NCBI RefSeq assembly: GCF_015690355.1
Contig: NZ_JADPRT010000001.1
Span: 124,001 to 188,000 of the forward strand
Origin: Streptacidiphilus fuscans
GTDB taxonomy: Bacteria > Actinomycetota > Actinomycetes > Streptomycetales > Streptomycetaceae
Direction of reading: 5' to 3'
DNA length: 64,000 bases
Of this stretch, positions 34,092-42,106 are shown one piece after another. The notes under the pieces were generated by a model that was not told the DNA's origin, ran no database searches, and saw nothing but the letters and a program-made list of their open reading frames with translations. The translations under genes and the position numbers were made by a program. Position 1 is the stretch's first letter; the number at the start of each line of letters is the position of its first letter.

Positions 34092-34991
34092 TCACGGCGC
34101 GGGGTGCGGGTGCTCCCGGATCAGCGCCTCCTGGACGACGGAGGCGACCAGCTGACCGTCGCGGGTGTAGAACTCGCCCTGCGCCAGCCCGCGGCCGTCG
34201 GACGAGCTCGGGCTGCGCTGGGCGAAGAGCAGCCACTCGTCGGCGCGGAACGGGCGGTGGAACCACATCGCGTGGTCCAGCGAGGCCAGGCTGATCCGCG
34301 ACGGCTCTTTGCGCTCGGCGCGCGGGAGTTGGAGGTGGAGCGCCGCGGTCGAGGCCAGCGTCAGGTCGGACAGGTAGGCCAGCGCACAGACGTGCATCAG
34401 CGGCTCGTCGGCGGGCAGCTTCTGCGCCGACTTCAGCCAGACGTACTGCTGCGGCACGCCCGGCAGCTCCGGCGGCTGTCCGGGCAGGTCCCGCGGGACG
34501 ATGCGCATGTCCAGGGTGAGCCGGCCGGTCGACCCCCAGTAGTTCTCCGGACCGCCTGCCGCCCAGGCCGCGTACGGGTCCGGCAGGTTCTCCGGGCCGG
34601 GGAGGTCCGGCATGACCGCCTGCCGGTCGGGGCTCTCCTCGGGGCGCTTGAAGGACGCGGAGAGGGTGAAGACCGCCTCGCCGCGCTGGATCGCGGTGAC
34701 CCGGCGGGTCGAGTACGAGCCGCCGTCGCGCAGCGAGTCGACCTCGTAGACCAGCGGGCGGCGCGGGTCGCCGGGTCGCATGAAGTAGCCGTGCAACGAG
34801 TGCACCAGGCGACCCTCGGCCACCGTCCGCCCGGCGGCGACCAGTGCCTGCGCGGCCACCTGCCCACCGAACGCGCGCAACGGCGCGCCCGCATGACACC
34901 AGCCCCGGAAGAGGCCCTTGTCGATCTCGTCGAGGCTCAGCAGGTCGACGAAGCTGGTGATGGCGGTGGGCTGGGGCGTTGCGGCGGTCAC
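34092..34991 (-). CDS. tesB: acyl-CoA thioesterase II (TesB)
   Basis: 299 residues from GTG 34991, the usual TesB length with two hot-dog repeats. FRGWCHAGAPLRAFGGQVAA and LVHSLHGYFMRPGDP are the family signature in the first repeat. LASLDHAMWFHRPFRADEWL holds the conserved catalytic Asp of the second repeat. The enzyme hydrolyses medium- and long-chain acyl-CoA to free acid and CoA in the cytoplasm. It is probably monocistronic. Confidence 0.92.
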   Translation of the reverse strand: MTAATPQPTAITSFVDLLSLDEIDKGLFRGWCHAGAPLRAFGGQVAAQALVAAGRTVAEGRLVHSLHGYFMRPGDPRRPLVYEVDSLRDGGSYSTRRVTAIQRGEAVFTLSASFKRPEESPDRQAVMPDLPGPENLPDPYAAWAAGGPENYWGSTGRLTLDMRIVPRDLPGQPPELPGVPQQYVWLKSAQKLPADEPLMHVCALAYLSDLTLASTAALHLQLPRAERKEPSRISLASLDHAMWFHRPFRADEWLLFAQRSPSSSDGRGLAQGEFYTRDGQLVASVVQEALIREHPHPAP

Positions 34992-35180
34992 CGGTACATC
35001 GTTTCAGACGCCAACCACTGCGCGGCTGTGACATGTCTGACATTGCGTGTGGCCAGGGGCGAACTCGACTGCCTGGCCTGGGACCTGCCCCCGGGCCGCT
35101 GAGCCGCTGTGCGATCCACGTATGCTGCACGCCCGGCCAGCGGCACTCCGCCCACGGCCAGCAAGCCTCAGGCGGAACGA

Positions 35181-35570
35181 ATGGTTGACAGCGGAGTCCT
35201 GATGACAGGTGTGACCGGGGCCGCGGCCTGGGTCGCAGCCGGCTGGCAGGCAGTACGCCAGTGGAGGGCCACCACCGGACGCCACACCACGGGGATGGTG
35301 ACGCGCGTGAACCGGGGTGGTCGCGGCGGCAGTTCCAGCACCGTGCAATTCATGGACGAGTCTGGCACTCCGCACCGGTTCGAGTCGAACTTCCGCGGCA
35401 CCGTCGGGCAGGAGGTCCGGGTCGGCCATCCCGTCGGCAGGCCCCAGCAGGCACGCACGATCGGCGGCCCCACCCCATGGGCGCTCCCGATCATGGCCAC
35501 GCTCGTCGGTGGTGCCTTCCTCGCAGTCGCGGTGTCGCTGCTGACGGGCAGCGGCCTGCCCCGGATATAG
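35181..35570 (+). CDS. DUF3592-like small membrane protein
   Basis: 129 residues from ATG 35181; the frame is open to 35109 but a GGCGG lies well placed before 35181. A hydrophobic N-terminal segment (GVTGAAAWVAAGWQAV), a soluble central part and a C-terminal transmembrane helix (IMATLVGGAFLAVAVSLLTG) are visible. The central part, with TGMVTRVNRGGRG, TVQFMDESGTPHRFES and VGQEVRVGH, matches the beta-rich core of DUF3592 proteins. The function of the family is unknown. It is a single gene. Confidence 0.7.
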   Translation: MVDSGVLMTGVTGAAAWVAAGWQAVRQWRATTGRHTTGMVTRVNRGGRGGSSSTVQFMDESGTPHRFESNFRGTVGQEVRVGHPVGRPQQARTIGGPTPWALPIMATLVGGAFLAVAVSLLTGSGLPRI

Positions 35571-35637
35571 GGCCGTGGCAGCATCGACATGTCCGGGATG
35601 GCTCCGCCGCCCGTCGCGGGCAGCGGGGCCACCGTCG

Positions 35638-35865
35638 TCACTGGGCGAGTTGCACCACGAACTCGATGTCCGTGTCGACCCCGGCGAGGATCTCCTCCAC
35701 GTCCGCGGTTTGATCCCCGGGCACGTCGGTCCCGACAGTTGTCGTCTGTGTGCCGATGCGATGCGCCGAGCTCGGCTCCTTCCCTGTCAGGTTACGCAAG
35801 ATCGCTTTTGCGTCCTCGATGCGCCCGTTGAGGACCGTGGCGCTGATGTGGGTTCGCTGACTCAT
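35638..35865 (-). CDS. small hypothetical protein
   Basis: 75 residues from ATG 35865 (MSQRTHISATVLNGRIEDAK), soluble and mildly acidic, with no recognised family. The codon use fits the neighbours, and the opposite strand has no better gene. No clear ribosome-binding site precedes the start, so it is uncertain. It lies between the DUF3592-like gene (convergent) and BKACE (divergent). Confidence 0.42.
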   Translation of the reverse strand: MSQRTHISATVLNGRIEDAKAILRNLTGKEPSSAHRIGTQTTTVGTDVPGDQTADVEEILAGVDTDIEFVVQLAQ

Positions 35866-36007
35866 CCACGCAGCGTCCCGCCGGAGCTCGCCGGTAGCCG
35901 TTGAGACACGCGGTGCCCACCCGAATGGCGGCGGGCGCCGTGTACGTGCCCCATTGCGCTTTTGACGACGCGTCGGCGTTCCGGGTGCGACCTGCGAAGA
36001 TGGCGCC

Positions 36008-36739
36008 ATGCTGCAGGTTTGCCTCAACGGTGCTCGAAGCCGTGCCGAGTGTTCCGTATTGCCGGTGACTTCCGACGAACTGGCGGTGGCGGCCCGTGAG
36101 GCTGTCGCCGCGGGCGCCGAGGACGTCCATCTGCACCCCAAGGACCGCGCCGGTCAGGACACGCTGGAAGCCACCGCCGTCGCCGCCGCTGTGAGCGCGG
36201 TGCGGGCTGCTGTTCCAGGCATCCCGGTTGGGGTCACCACCGGCGCATGGGCCACGGCAGACCCTTACCTCCGTGCCGCGCAGGTCCGGGCCTGGACCGT
36301 GCTGCCTGACCATGCCTCCGTGAACTGGCACGAGGACGGTGCCACCGACGTCGCCGCGGCCTTGCTGGACCGGGGGATCGGCATCGAAGCCGGAATCTAC
36401 TCCGGCACCCCCGCGGCACAACGGTTTCTGGACTGGCCCGGATCCCGCCGAGTCCTGCGCGTCCTGGCCGAGATCACCGAGGCCGCCCCACAGGAAGCGC
36501 TCCACGCCGCAACTGGCCTGCTGGATGAACTCACATCGGTTGCCGTGCCGATTCTCCTGCACGGTGAAGACGCCACTGCGTGGCCCATCCTGCGACTTGC
36601 AGCCTCCCGCCGCCTGGATGCCCGTATCGGTTTGGAAGACGTGCTCCATCTCCCCGACGGAACCTCCGCCCCAGGCAACGCCGCCCTCATCCGCGCAGCA
36701 CGCCAGATCATCCAGAACACACCGCAGGGCACGCCGTAG
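36008..36739 (+). CDS. BKACE family protein (3-keto-5-aminohexanoate cleavage-like)
   Basis: 243 residues, slightly shorter than the usual 270-300 of the family. The TIM-barrel motifs are present: LQVCLNGARS (strand 1), EDVHLHPKD (zinc His pair, about 38-46), PVGVTTGAWA (strand 3), and LHGEDATAW near the C-terminus. BKACE enzymes condense beta-keto acids with acetyl-CoA in a zinc-dependent reaction; their substrates vary widely. No lysine fermentation genes lie nearby, so the 3-keto-5-aminohexanoate activity of the founding member is unlikely. The substrate is unknown. Confidence 0.82.
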   Translation: MLQVCLNGARSRAECSVLPVTSDELAVAAREAVAAGAEDVHLHPKDRAGQDTLEATAVAAAVSAVRAAVPGIPVGVTTGAWATADPYLRAAQVRAWTVLPDHASVNWHEDGATDVAAALLDRGIGIEAGIYSGTPAAQRFLDWPGSRRVLRVLAEITEAAPQEALHAATGLLDELTSVAVPILLHGEDATAWPILRLAASRRLDARIGLEDVLHLPDGTSAPGNAALIRAARQIIQNTPQGTP

Positions 36740-36841
36740 TGAGTCGTGGTCACAACCCCACCTCGGCCGAGGAGCACCCCGCGACACCCCGTAAGGTTTG
36801 CTCACCAGAACGGGCGAAGGTAGACAGTTTCGAGGGACGAC

Positions 36842-37471
36842 GTGGTTCTCAGAGCGGGACGAACAACAGCCGCGACGATCGCGGCTGCGACGTGCCTCGG
36901 TCTCACCGCCTGTCATGCCTCCGGCCACACGGCGAGCGCAGCGGTCTCGCATTCGGTCGGCGCGTCAGTATCGTCCTCCGCCACGGCGAGTCCGACCACG
37001 ATGGTGATCACGACACCCAGCGCATCCGCCAGCCCCACCAGGCACGCCACCCCAGCAGCACCGACGACCGTGGCGGCAAAGACGCCCACCGCCACCCCGA
37101 CGGCACCACACACAGCAGCAGCCGTCGTCCCCGCCGGCTGCCAGAACCTGACCGTCCCGAACGGTGTCAAGTGGGCCGTGACGCAGACCTGGGCGAACAC
37201 CAAGGGCATCGCCCACATCCAGCCCAAGCCCGGCGGCTTCTATTACGGCAGTTGCGGCACCACCCTCTACGCCGCCGTACGCTTCGAGGTAGCCCCGGGA
37301 GCGACCAGCAACGATCTGGTCCAACTCCAGGACGAAGGCACCTCCCTGCAGTTCTTCAGGTTCACGCCGGAGACAGGCTGGACGTTCGTCGGCTCCGACT
37401 CCTACCCGCCCACCACCAATTGCTCCCAGTTCGCCCCGGTCGCCCTCTCGCGGCAGTGGCACTGCTCCTGA
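36842..37471 (+). CDS. secreted lipoprotein of unknown function
   Basis: 209 residues from GTG 36842 with GAGGG about 5-6 nt upstream. A signal peptide ends in the lipobox LTAC (Cys24). A Ser/Thr/Ala/Pro-rich linker to about residue 95 would span the cell wall. The roughly 110-residue globular part has two Cys (CQNL and YGSCG, and later NCSQF and WHCS), probably forming disulfides. No known family was recognised. It stands alone between BKACE and a stretch with no clear gene. Confidence 0.68.
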   Translation: MVLRAGRTTAATIAAATCLGLTACHASGHTASAAVSHSVGASVSSSATASPTTMVITTPSASASPTRHATPAAPTTVAAKTPTATPTAPHTAAAVVPAGCQNLTVPNGVKWAVTQTWANTKGIAHIQPKPGGFYYGSCGTTLYAAVRFEVAPGATSNDLVQLQDEGTSLQFFRFTPETGWTFVGSDSYPPTTNCSQFAPVALSRQWHCS

Positions 37472-37475
37472 GAAC

Positions 37476-37604
37476 CGACAGCTCCACCCCGGTGAAGCAG
37501 ACCAGGTCCACGGTGCGGGCCTCGGCGATGGTGGACGGCACGGCGAGGGCCGCCAGTGACATGAAGCCTGCGACGGACTGCCCAAAGACACGAGTTCCGG
37601 GCAT
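37476..37604 (-). pseudogene. 5' fragment of a small secreted protein gene (putative)
   Basis: On the minus strand AAGGA then ATG 37604 opens MPGTRVFGQSVAGFMSLAAL and continues ARTVDLVCFTGVE. A signal-peptide-like start followed by TVxLVCxTG resembles the beginning of common small secreted streptomycete proteins. The conserved remainder is missing, and the frame runs on inside the 3' end of the opposite lipoprotein gene. Short and therefore doubtful. Confidence 0.28.
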
Positions 37605-37916
37605 GGATGGTCCTTCCATCGACGTGGACGCAGGAGCACGCATCCCTGGCGGACGGGCCTGCGATGGGGCGGGGGATTACGCAAGGCCGCGCGAGGGAGC
37701 CGGGCCGGTCCGTGATGGCGTCAGAGGATCGGCTGGTGTTGGGGAGTGAGGCATCCTTGGACGGTCGCGTTGAACGCGCGTGGCGCCGTGATGGGGAAGG
37801 TCGGAGAGAGCCCGGACCAGGCAGCTCCTCGCAGCTCAGCGCCGCGAATGTGCCCGCATTCGCAGCGAGAAAGGCATCCGATGGGGCGGCCGATGCCGCG
37901 CCTCCGCAGCCTGACG
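37605..37916. other. no gene recognised
   Basis: About 310 bp between the putative fragment at 37476-37604 and the small membrane protein gene at 37917. Reading frames on both strands lack family features or ribosome-binding sites. No strong hairpin or repeat was noticed. Confidence 0.5.
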
Positions 37917-38156
37917 CTACTCGGAGTCACCGTCGTTCTGGACGTTGCGGCGAGCGCGAAGCATGGAGGGTGTTCCCACCGCGGCGATGAGGAGCACGAT
38001 GATGCCGATTCTGGTGATCTGCGGGGTATGCACGGCAACGCCCACCGTGGAGAGCCCGACGCCCATGGCAGCGATCAGACAGCCACCCAGAACGAGAATC
38101 CATGCACGGGTTCTGCCGGCCAGGTTCTTGATCAGCGGCAGAAACAAGACGAACAT
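37917..38156 (-). CDS. small two-helix membrane protein
   Basis: 79 residues with two hydrophobic helices (AWILVLGGCLIAAMGVGL and IGIIVLLIAAVGT) and a basic, then acidic tail (RARRNVQNDGDSE). The ATG at 38156 overlaps the stop of the MarR gene as TGATG, with GAGGAG just upstream, so the two are co-translated. Partner genes of MarR regulators are often transporters or membrane stress proteins. This one is too small to carry a known transport fold. Confidence 0.72.
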   Translation of the reverse strand: MFVLFLPLIKNLAGRTRAWILVLGGCLIAAMGVGLSTVGVAVHTPQITRIGIIVLLIAAVGTPSMLRARRNVQNDGDSE

Positions 38157-38629
38157 CAGGAGGACTCCTCTTCGCTGTGGCGGAGTTGACTCAGGATCGG
38201 ACCTGGTTCACCGGTCTGCAGCTGGGCGGCGAGCGCTTCCAAAGTCTCGATGATCGAAGCCACGGCTGCCGGATCGCTGGCGCCGACGGCCTGCGCCAGT
38301 GCCGTATCGACGGATGCGGTGCCCAAGCGCGCAACGTTTCTCGGGTGCCCGGCTGTCACGCTGGCGAGAGTGCGACGTGCGTCGTTCGGATCTGCTTTCG
38401 TTTCGACGATTCCCCTGTCGCGTAGCTTGGCGACGGACTCGGAGACGTAGCTTTGTCGTAGTCCCGTCCGCTCGGTGATGTCCCGGATGGAGCTTGCGGG
38501 ATGGGCGAGCACGTCACGTAGCACGAGCCCCACCCCTGTGGGCAGCGCAGGCTGTGCTCCTCCACGCAGGACAGCCTCGCCGATCTTCGTGAGCCGGCGG
38601 CCCAGGACGATGAGTTCCAGTGCATTCAC
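38156..38629 (-). CDS. MarR-family transcriptional regulator
   Basis: 157 residues from GTG 38629. A winged helix is visible between about 45 and 105 (SIRDITERTGLRQSYVSESV, then KLRDRGIVETKADPNDARRT, the wing with the conserved D-x-R). Flanking helices would form the dimer interface. MarR proteins repress small operons and release DNA on binding phenolics or on oxidation. An elaborate palindromic region just upstream (38635-38671) is the likely operator, and the small membrane protein at 37917 is the obvious co-regulated gene. Confidence 0.82.
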   Translation of the reverse strand: MNALELIVLGRRLTKIGEAVLRGGAQPALPTGVGLVLRDVLAHPASSIRDITERTGLRQSYVSESVAKLRDRGIVETKADPNDARRTLASVTAGHPRNVARLGTASVDTALAQAVGASDPAAVASIIETLEALAAQLQTGEPGPILSQLRHSEEESS

Positions 38630-38634
38630 ATCGG

Positions 38635-38671
38635 CAACGATACATCGGCACCGATGAATCGCACATCGTTG
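38635..38671. promoter_or_regulatory. nested palindromic operator upstream of the MarR gene
   Basis: CAACGAT (38635-38641) and ATCGTTG (38665-38671) form outer arms around an inner palindrome ATCGGCACCGAT (38644-38655). The site starts 5 bp upstream of the GTG start, where a bound MarR dimer or two dimers would shut off its own gene. Confidence 0.6.
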
Positions 38672-38719
38672 CGCACGTGCCACCCGGGTGAAGCTAAGTG
38701 GTCAGGGCACTGGAGGCCG

Positions 38720-38750
38720 GGAAGGGTTTCCTCTTGCGCGCCGCGCGGTG
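38720..38750 (+). repeat. 31-bp direct repeat, copy A
   Basis: This 31-mer starts GGAAGGGTTTCCTCTTGC and ends CGCCGCGCGGTG. It recurs at 49951-49981 in the same orientation with one difference (G against T at position 19). Similarity continues about 10 bp further left (37 of 41 positions). The two copies enclose 11.2 kb of accessory-looking genes. Confidence 0.85.
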
Positions 38751-38883
38751 CCCGGATGTCAGCGGCGGTCCGTAGCTTCGAATCGGCGCACGTCGCCCGT
38801 CAGGCCACGCTACGGCGCGACAGGCCGGGCCGACTCCGAGGCGCACCGACTGCTTCCCTCTGGAGCGGCTGCACGCGGCCGGT

Positions 38884-40038
38884 TCATTGGTTCTCGCGGG
38901 TTCCCGCGCCTCGCTGGCTGGTCCAGGATCCGACCGGCCGCTGGATCGCGATCGCGGCGGCGTCGTCGCCGAGGCGGCGCCCGCAGTGCTGCAAGAGGTC
39001 GTGCTGCAGGTGTCGCAACAGGCCTTCCGGCCCTTGGCTCGTCCAGTTCTGTACGCGTTCCGCCAGCGGGTAGAACTCGCCGGCCCGGTTGCGCGCTTCG
39101 ATGACGCCGTCGGTGTAGAGGAGCAGGGTGTCGCCCGCCTCGAAGGCGGCGGCGTCCTGGGTGTAGTCGGTCAGGCCCAACATGTGCATGCCGAGCGGCG
39201 GGGAGGGATTGGGGCTTGCCAGGATCTGGACGTCGCCATCGCGGATCAGCAGTGGTGGCGGGTGCCCGCAACTGGTGAACTGCACGGCGTGCCCGCGGTT
39301 GGGGATGTTGAGCAGCAGGGCGGTGATGAAGTGCTCGGCGGCATGCGCGTAGTCGTCGACGAAGTCGGCCAGGTAGCGGCTGACGCTGAGGTCCAGGGCG
39401 GCGGCGAGCTCGGGCAGGGTGGTGTGGCTGTCGGCGGCCTCGCGAAACGCCCCGATCAGCAGGGCCGACTCTCCGACGGCGGTCAGCCCCTTGCCGCGCA
39501 CGTCCCCGATGATCACGCGGGTGCCGTGCCGGGTGCGGGTGGCCGTGTAGAGGTCGCCGCCGATCTCGGCCTGGTCCGCAGCGGCCAGGTAGAAGGAGGA
39601 GATGTGCAGTTCCCCCTGCCGCTGGGGCAGTGGCCTCATGAGTGCACGCTGAGCTGCCTCGGATACGGAGCGTACCTGCTCAAGCTGGTGCTCGCGCCGG
39701 TCGCGGACCCGGGTGAGAACAACGACCAGAGTGGACAGCGCCGTGGTGGCGAGGATCTGGACGGCCTCCTGGCGCTGCACCGCCAGAACATCCAGCCGTG
39801 CGGCGAGGTAGGCCTGGGCGCACACGGCCAGTAGTCCCGTCGCCGCGGTGAGCCACGCATCCCCGATCAGTGCCGCGATCAGGGGAGCCAGGACGAGCAG
39901 CACCCCGTAGTGGACATTGTCCGTGGTGAGCACGTCGAAGACCATGACCGCGGCGATGAACCCGATCGGGATCAGCGCCAACGCATGGTGTCCACGCCAG
40001 GCCGGCCACGTCAAACGGTTTCCCTTCGACGCTCCCAC
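38884..40038 (-). CDS. membrane-anchored PP2C (SpoIIE-type) serine/threonine phosphatase
   Basis: 384 residues from GTG 40038; an in-frame ATG at 40167 would add 43 residues of doubtful character. Three or four hydrophobic helices fill residues 17-110 (ALALIPIGFIAAVMVFDVL, VLLVLAPLIAALIGDAWL and more). A linker helix and a PP2C/SpoIIE domain follow with the metal-binding AEIGGDLYTATRT, VIIGDVRGKGL, FTSCGHPPPLL, LLLYTDGVIEARN and DDAAAIAI. All four metal Asp positions look present. Such proteins dephosphorylate anti-anti-sigma factors in stress signalling. No partner gene is adjacent. Confidence 0.85.
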   Translation of the reverse strand: MGASKGNRLTWPAWRGHHALALIPIGFIAAVMVFDVLTTDNVHYGVLLVLAPLIAALIGDAWLTAATGLLAVCAQAYLAARLDVLAVQRQEAVQILATTALSTLVVVLTRVRDRREHQLEQVRSVSEAAQRALMRPLPQRQGELHISSFYLAAADQAEIGGDLYTATRTRHGTRVIIGDVRGKGLTAVGESALLIGAFREAADSHTTLPELAAALDLSVSRYLADFVDDYAHAAEHFITALLLNIPNRGHAVQFTSCGHPPPLLIRDGDVQILASPNPSPPLGMHMLGLTDYTQDAAAFEAGDTLLLYTDGVIEARNRAGEFYPLAERVQNWTSQGPEGLLRHLQHDLLQHCGRRLGDDAAAIAIQRPVGSWTSQRGAGTRENQ

Positions 40039-40210
40039 ACATCCACCATGCGCTTCGCAACGCCCTGCTCCACACCGGAAGGAACCAGACCTCCACTGGA
40101 TTCCTGAGCCCCTGGTCGAGAACGATATTGATCCGTCCGTGACCCCCCGCGCGAGCTTCTGAGTCATGTCGTCAAGAACCCTGTTCCCCCGAACACGCCA
40201 CTGGCTGCCG

Positions 40211-41254
40211 CTAGGCGAGGTGCTCGGCCAGCCAGGACGCGATCACCGGGACGACCCCGGGAAGCTTGGATGCTGCGACGTGTCCTGTGTCGGGGACCAG
40301 CCACACGTCGGTGGCGCGACGGCCTTCGAACAGCAGGGTGTCCGACTGCGTCACATGGACGTCGTCCGCCCCGTTGATCACGAGCATCGGGCTGTTGCGG
40401 TCCTGGGCGAGCAGCTCATCCAGCGGGTAGTCGCCGAGGAGCGCCAACAGCTCCCCAGGCTGCGGCTGGTGGTCGAAGCCGAGGGCGTTGCCGAAGATGT
40501 CGGCCATGCCGAACACCAGCTTCTTGAGGTTGTCCTCGGTGAAGGAGTCTCGGATCGGTCCGCCCAGGTCGACGGCTGCGTCGACCAGTCCGGTCAGGCC
40601 GGAGTGCGCGGCGTAGTAGCCGCCCATGGAGAAGCCGAAGTGGCCGACCCGGCCGTTGCCGATGCTCCGGGCGTGCTCGACCAAGCCCTGTACGAGCTCG
40701 AAGCCGCCCACAGCTGTCATCGGAACCTGCGTTTCGCCGGTTCCGGGCAGGTCGAAGGCCATCACCTGGACGCCACCGTCCAGTGCCAACCGGACCAGCA
40801 GCGGGTGCAGGTCCATCTTCCACGAGTCGAGCCCGCCGCTGGCGATCAGTACCGGCCCTCCGGCAGGACCGAGGAGGTGCACCGTGACCGGCGTGAGTGC
40901 GCCCCGGTGCGGCAGGTTCAGCACGCGGCGGTCGAACGGCACCGGGAAGCCGGGCGCGGCCAGTTGGTACTGCTCGGTCTGCCGGGCCAGGGCCGTCAAC
41001 TTGGCCGCATCGGCCAGCGACGGGAACTTGGCCCAGCCGTATGCGAGGTACGCGAGGTCGTGGCGCCTTGCCCCGGCATACGCAGCGGCGCGGGCGGACC
41101 ACTCGTACACCCAGCCTCCGGGCTCGTCCGCCCACATGTGCTCGACGGCCGCCCTCACCGCGTCCACATCCCTTTGCGGGAGCCCGAGGTTGAGCATCTG
41201 CGGGTACCGTTCTGCGAACAGATCCTGTGCTGCCATGGGCCACTGGTACGACAT
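40211..41254 (-). CDS. alpha/beta hydrolase (FrsA/DUF1100-like esterase)
   Basis: 347 residues. An N-terminal helical cap of about 110 residues (AVEHMWADEPGGWVYEWSAR) precedes the hydrolase core. The nucleophile elbow reads GHFGFSMGGYYAA (Ser near residue 207). The acid lies after LVINGADDVHV and the His in VPDTGHVAAS near residue 325. The oxyanion region is IASGGLDSWKMD. This layout fits the FrsA/2,6-dihydroxypseudooxynicotine-hydrolase-like group, which cleaves C-C or ester bonds of small molecules. The substrate is unknown. It is probably cytoplasmic and monocistronic. Confidence 0.83.
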   Translation of the reverse strand: MSYQWPMAAQDLFAERYPQMLNLGLPQRDVDAVRAAVEHMWADEPGGWVYEWSARAAAYAGARRHDLAYLAYGWAKFPSLADAAKLTALARQTEQYQLAAPGFPVPFDRRVLNLPHRGALTPVTVHLLGPAGGPVLIASGGLDSWKMDLHPLLVRLALDGGVQVMAFDLPGTGETQVPMTAVGGFELVQGLVEHARSIGNGRVGHFGFSMGGYYAAHSGLTGLVDAAVDLGGPIRDSFTEDNLKKLVFGMADIFGNALGFDHQPQPGELLALLGDYPLDELLAQDRNSPMLVINGADDVHVTQSDTLLFEGRRATDVWLVPDTGHVAASKLPGVVPVIASWLAEHLA

Positions 41255-41483
41255 CGTTCTCCTGTCGCGGATGTTTGGATCCTGATGCAGTCCTGGATAT
41301 CAGCTGAAGCAAATGTTCCGGTGGGCTTGCTGCGATCAAGTCAGTTCGCCGGTACAGAAGTTGTCTCGTGTCGTCAGCAGCGAGGCACCTGTCGGACGAA
41401 CCAGGCGGGGCACGCCGGGCGGGCTTCGGTCATGCTCCAGAGGCCAGGTGGCGCACGGGTAACTCGCTCTCGCCACAGGGCCT
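41255..41483. other. no gene recognised
   Basis: About 230 bp upstream of the hydrolase start with no supported gene on either strand. It must contain the hydrolase promoter, but no convincing -35/-10 pair stands out. Confidence 0.4.
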
Positions 41484-41936
41484 TTGGCGAGATATCGTCG
41501 GAGTGCCACTTCGTATCTCGGTCGGATTTGGGCGGGCATCAGGTTTGTGTGCGCCGGGATTGGGGGACCCGGCGGGTCCGAACCGTCGGACCGATCCCAT
41601 CGAGAGAGGTGGCTGCTCCAGGATTACGAGCAACTGTTCCTCATCCGTCTGTCCCAGGACGGCTGCGCAAGCACGGGCCCACAGCCGATCGTCGGCTCAC
41701 CGGCGGGGCGAGCCTTCGTGGAGCAGCGCCTGGCCGCGCTCGAGGAGCACACCTCGGGAGGCCTGCAGTTCGGCCGCACGCAGCTCATGGACATCGCCGC
41801 ACGCGTGGGGCGCGCCGGGAACGGCCTGGCAGCTACCACGCGGGCCCTCTCCCACGCACTCAAAGCAGCGCGAGGCGGGCGGACCAGCGACGACGCAACG
41901 ATCTTCCTGATCGAATGGCGTGGACCGGGCCGTTGA
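41484..41936 (+). pseudogene. C-terminal remnant of a PP2C (SpoIIE-type) phosphatase (putative)
   Basis: The 150-codon frame ends ARGGRTSDDATIFLIEWRGPGR. In many streptomycete SpoIIE-type phosphatases the last 25 residues read much like this (an HxGG-type turn, then DDATxLLxEWR). The upstream part has no metal-binding motifs, and the first 40 codons look unlike a protein start. It may be the 3' end of a deleted phosphatase gene, consistent with other damage in this block. An intact small protein cannot be excluded. Confidence 0.35.
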
Positions 41937-41992
41937 CGGACCTCCTGCGGGTGTGGATGCGCACCCCGGCACCGGCCTCAACCGGGCAGGAG

Positions 41993-42106
41993 CGGAGTAC
42001 GGTGAGAGTACCGAGGGTTCTTCGGACACCGGCGGCCATGCCCTGTCGTTCTCGGCGAACGCCGACACCGGGCCTGCCGCGGCGGGCTCGGGGACAGGCC
42101 CGCACC
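41993..42106 (+). promoter_or_regulatory. conserved leader of DUF5994 gene 1
   Basis: The 110 bp before ATG 42107 align with those before the second DUF5994 gene (43391-43505). The alignment includes GGAGTA near the left end, ACCGAGGGT, an exact 20-bp block (42041-42060) and GCACCATG at the start codon. Here the GGGTAT-like element of the second copy reads GGGTTC. Confidence 0.6.

Noticed and set aside
38690..38883. protein-coding gene containing the 31-bp repeat (EGFPLARRA in one frame)
   Set aside because: The peptide similarity between copies ends with the repeat, and neither copy has a start site or wider conservation.
40166..42106. long upstream extension of the first DUF5994 gene
   Set aside because: It is antisense to the hydrolase gene and continues through intergenic DNA; DUF5994 proteins start near the LxLKP motif, matching ATG 42107.
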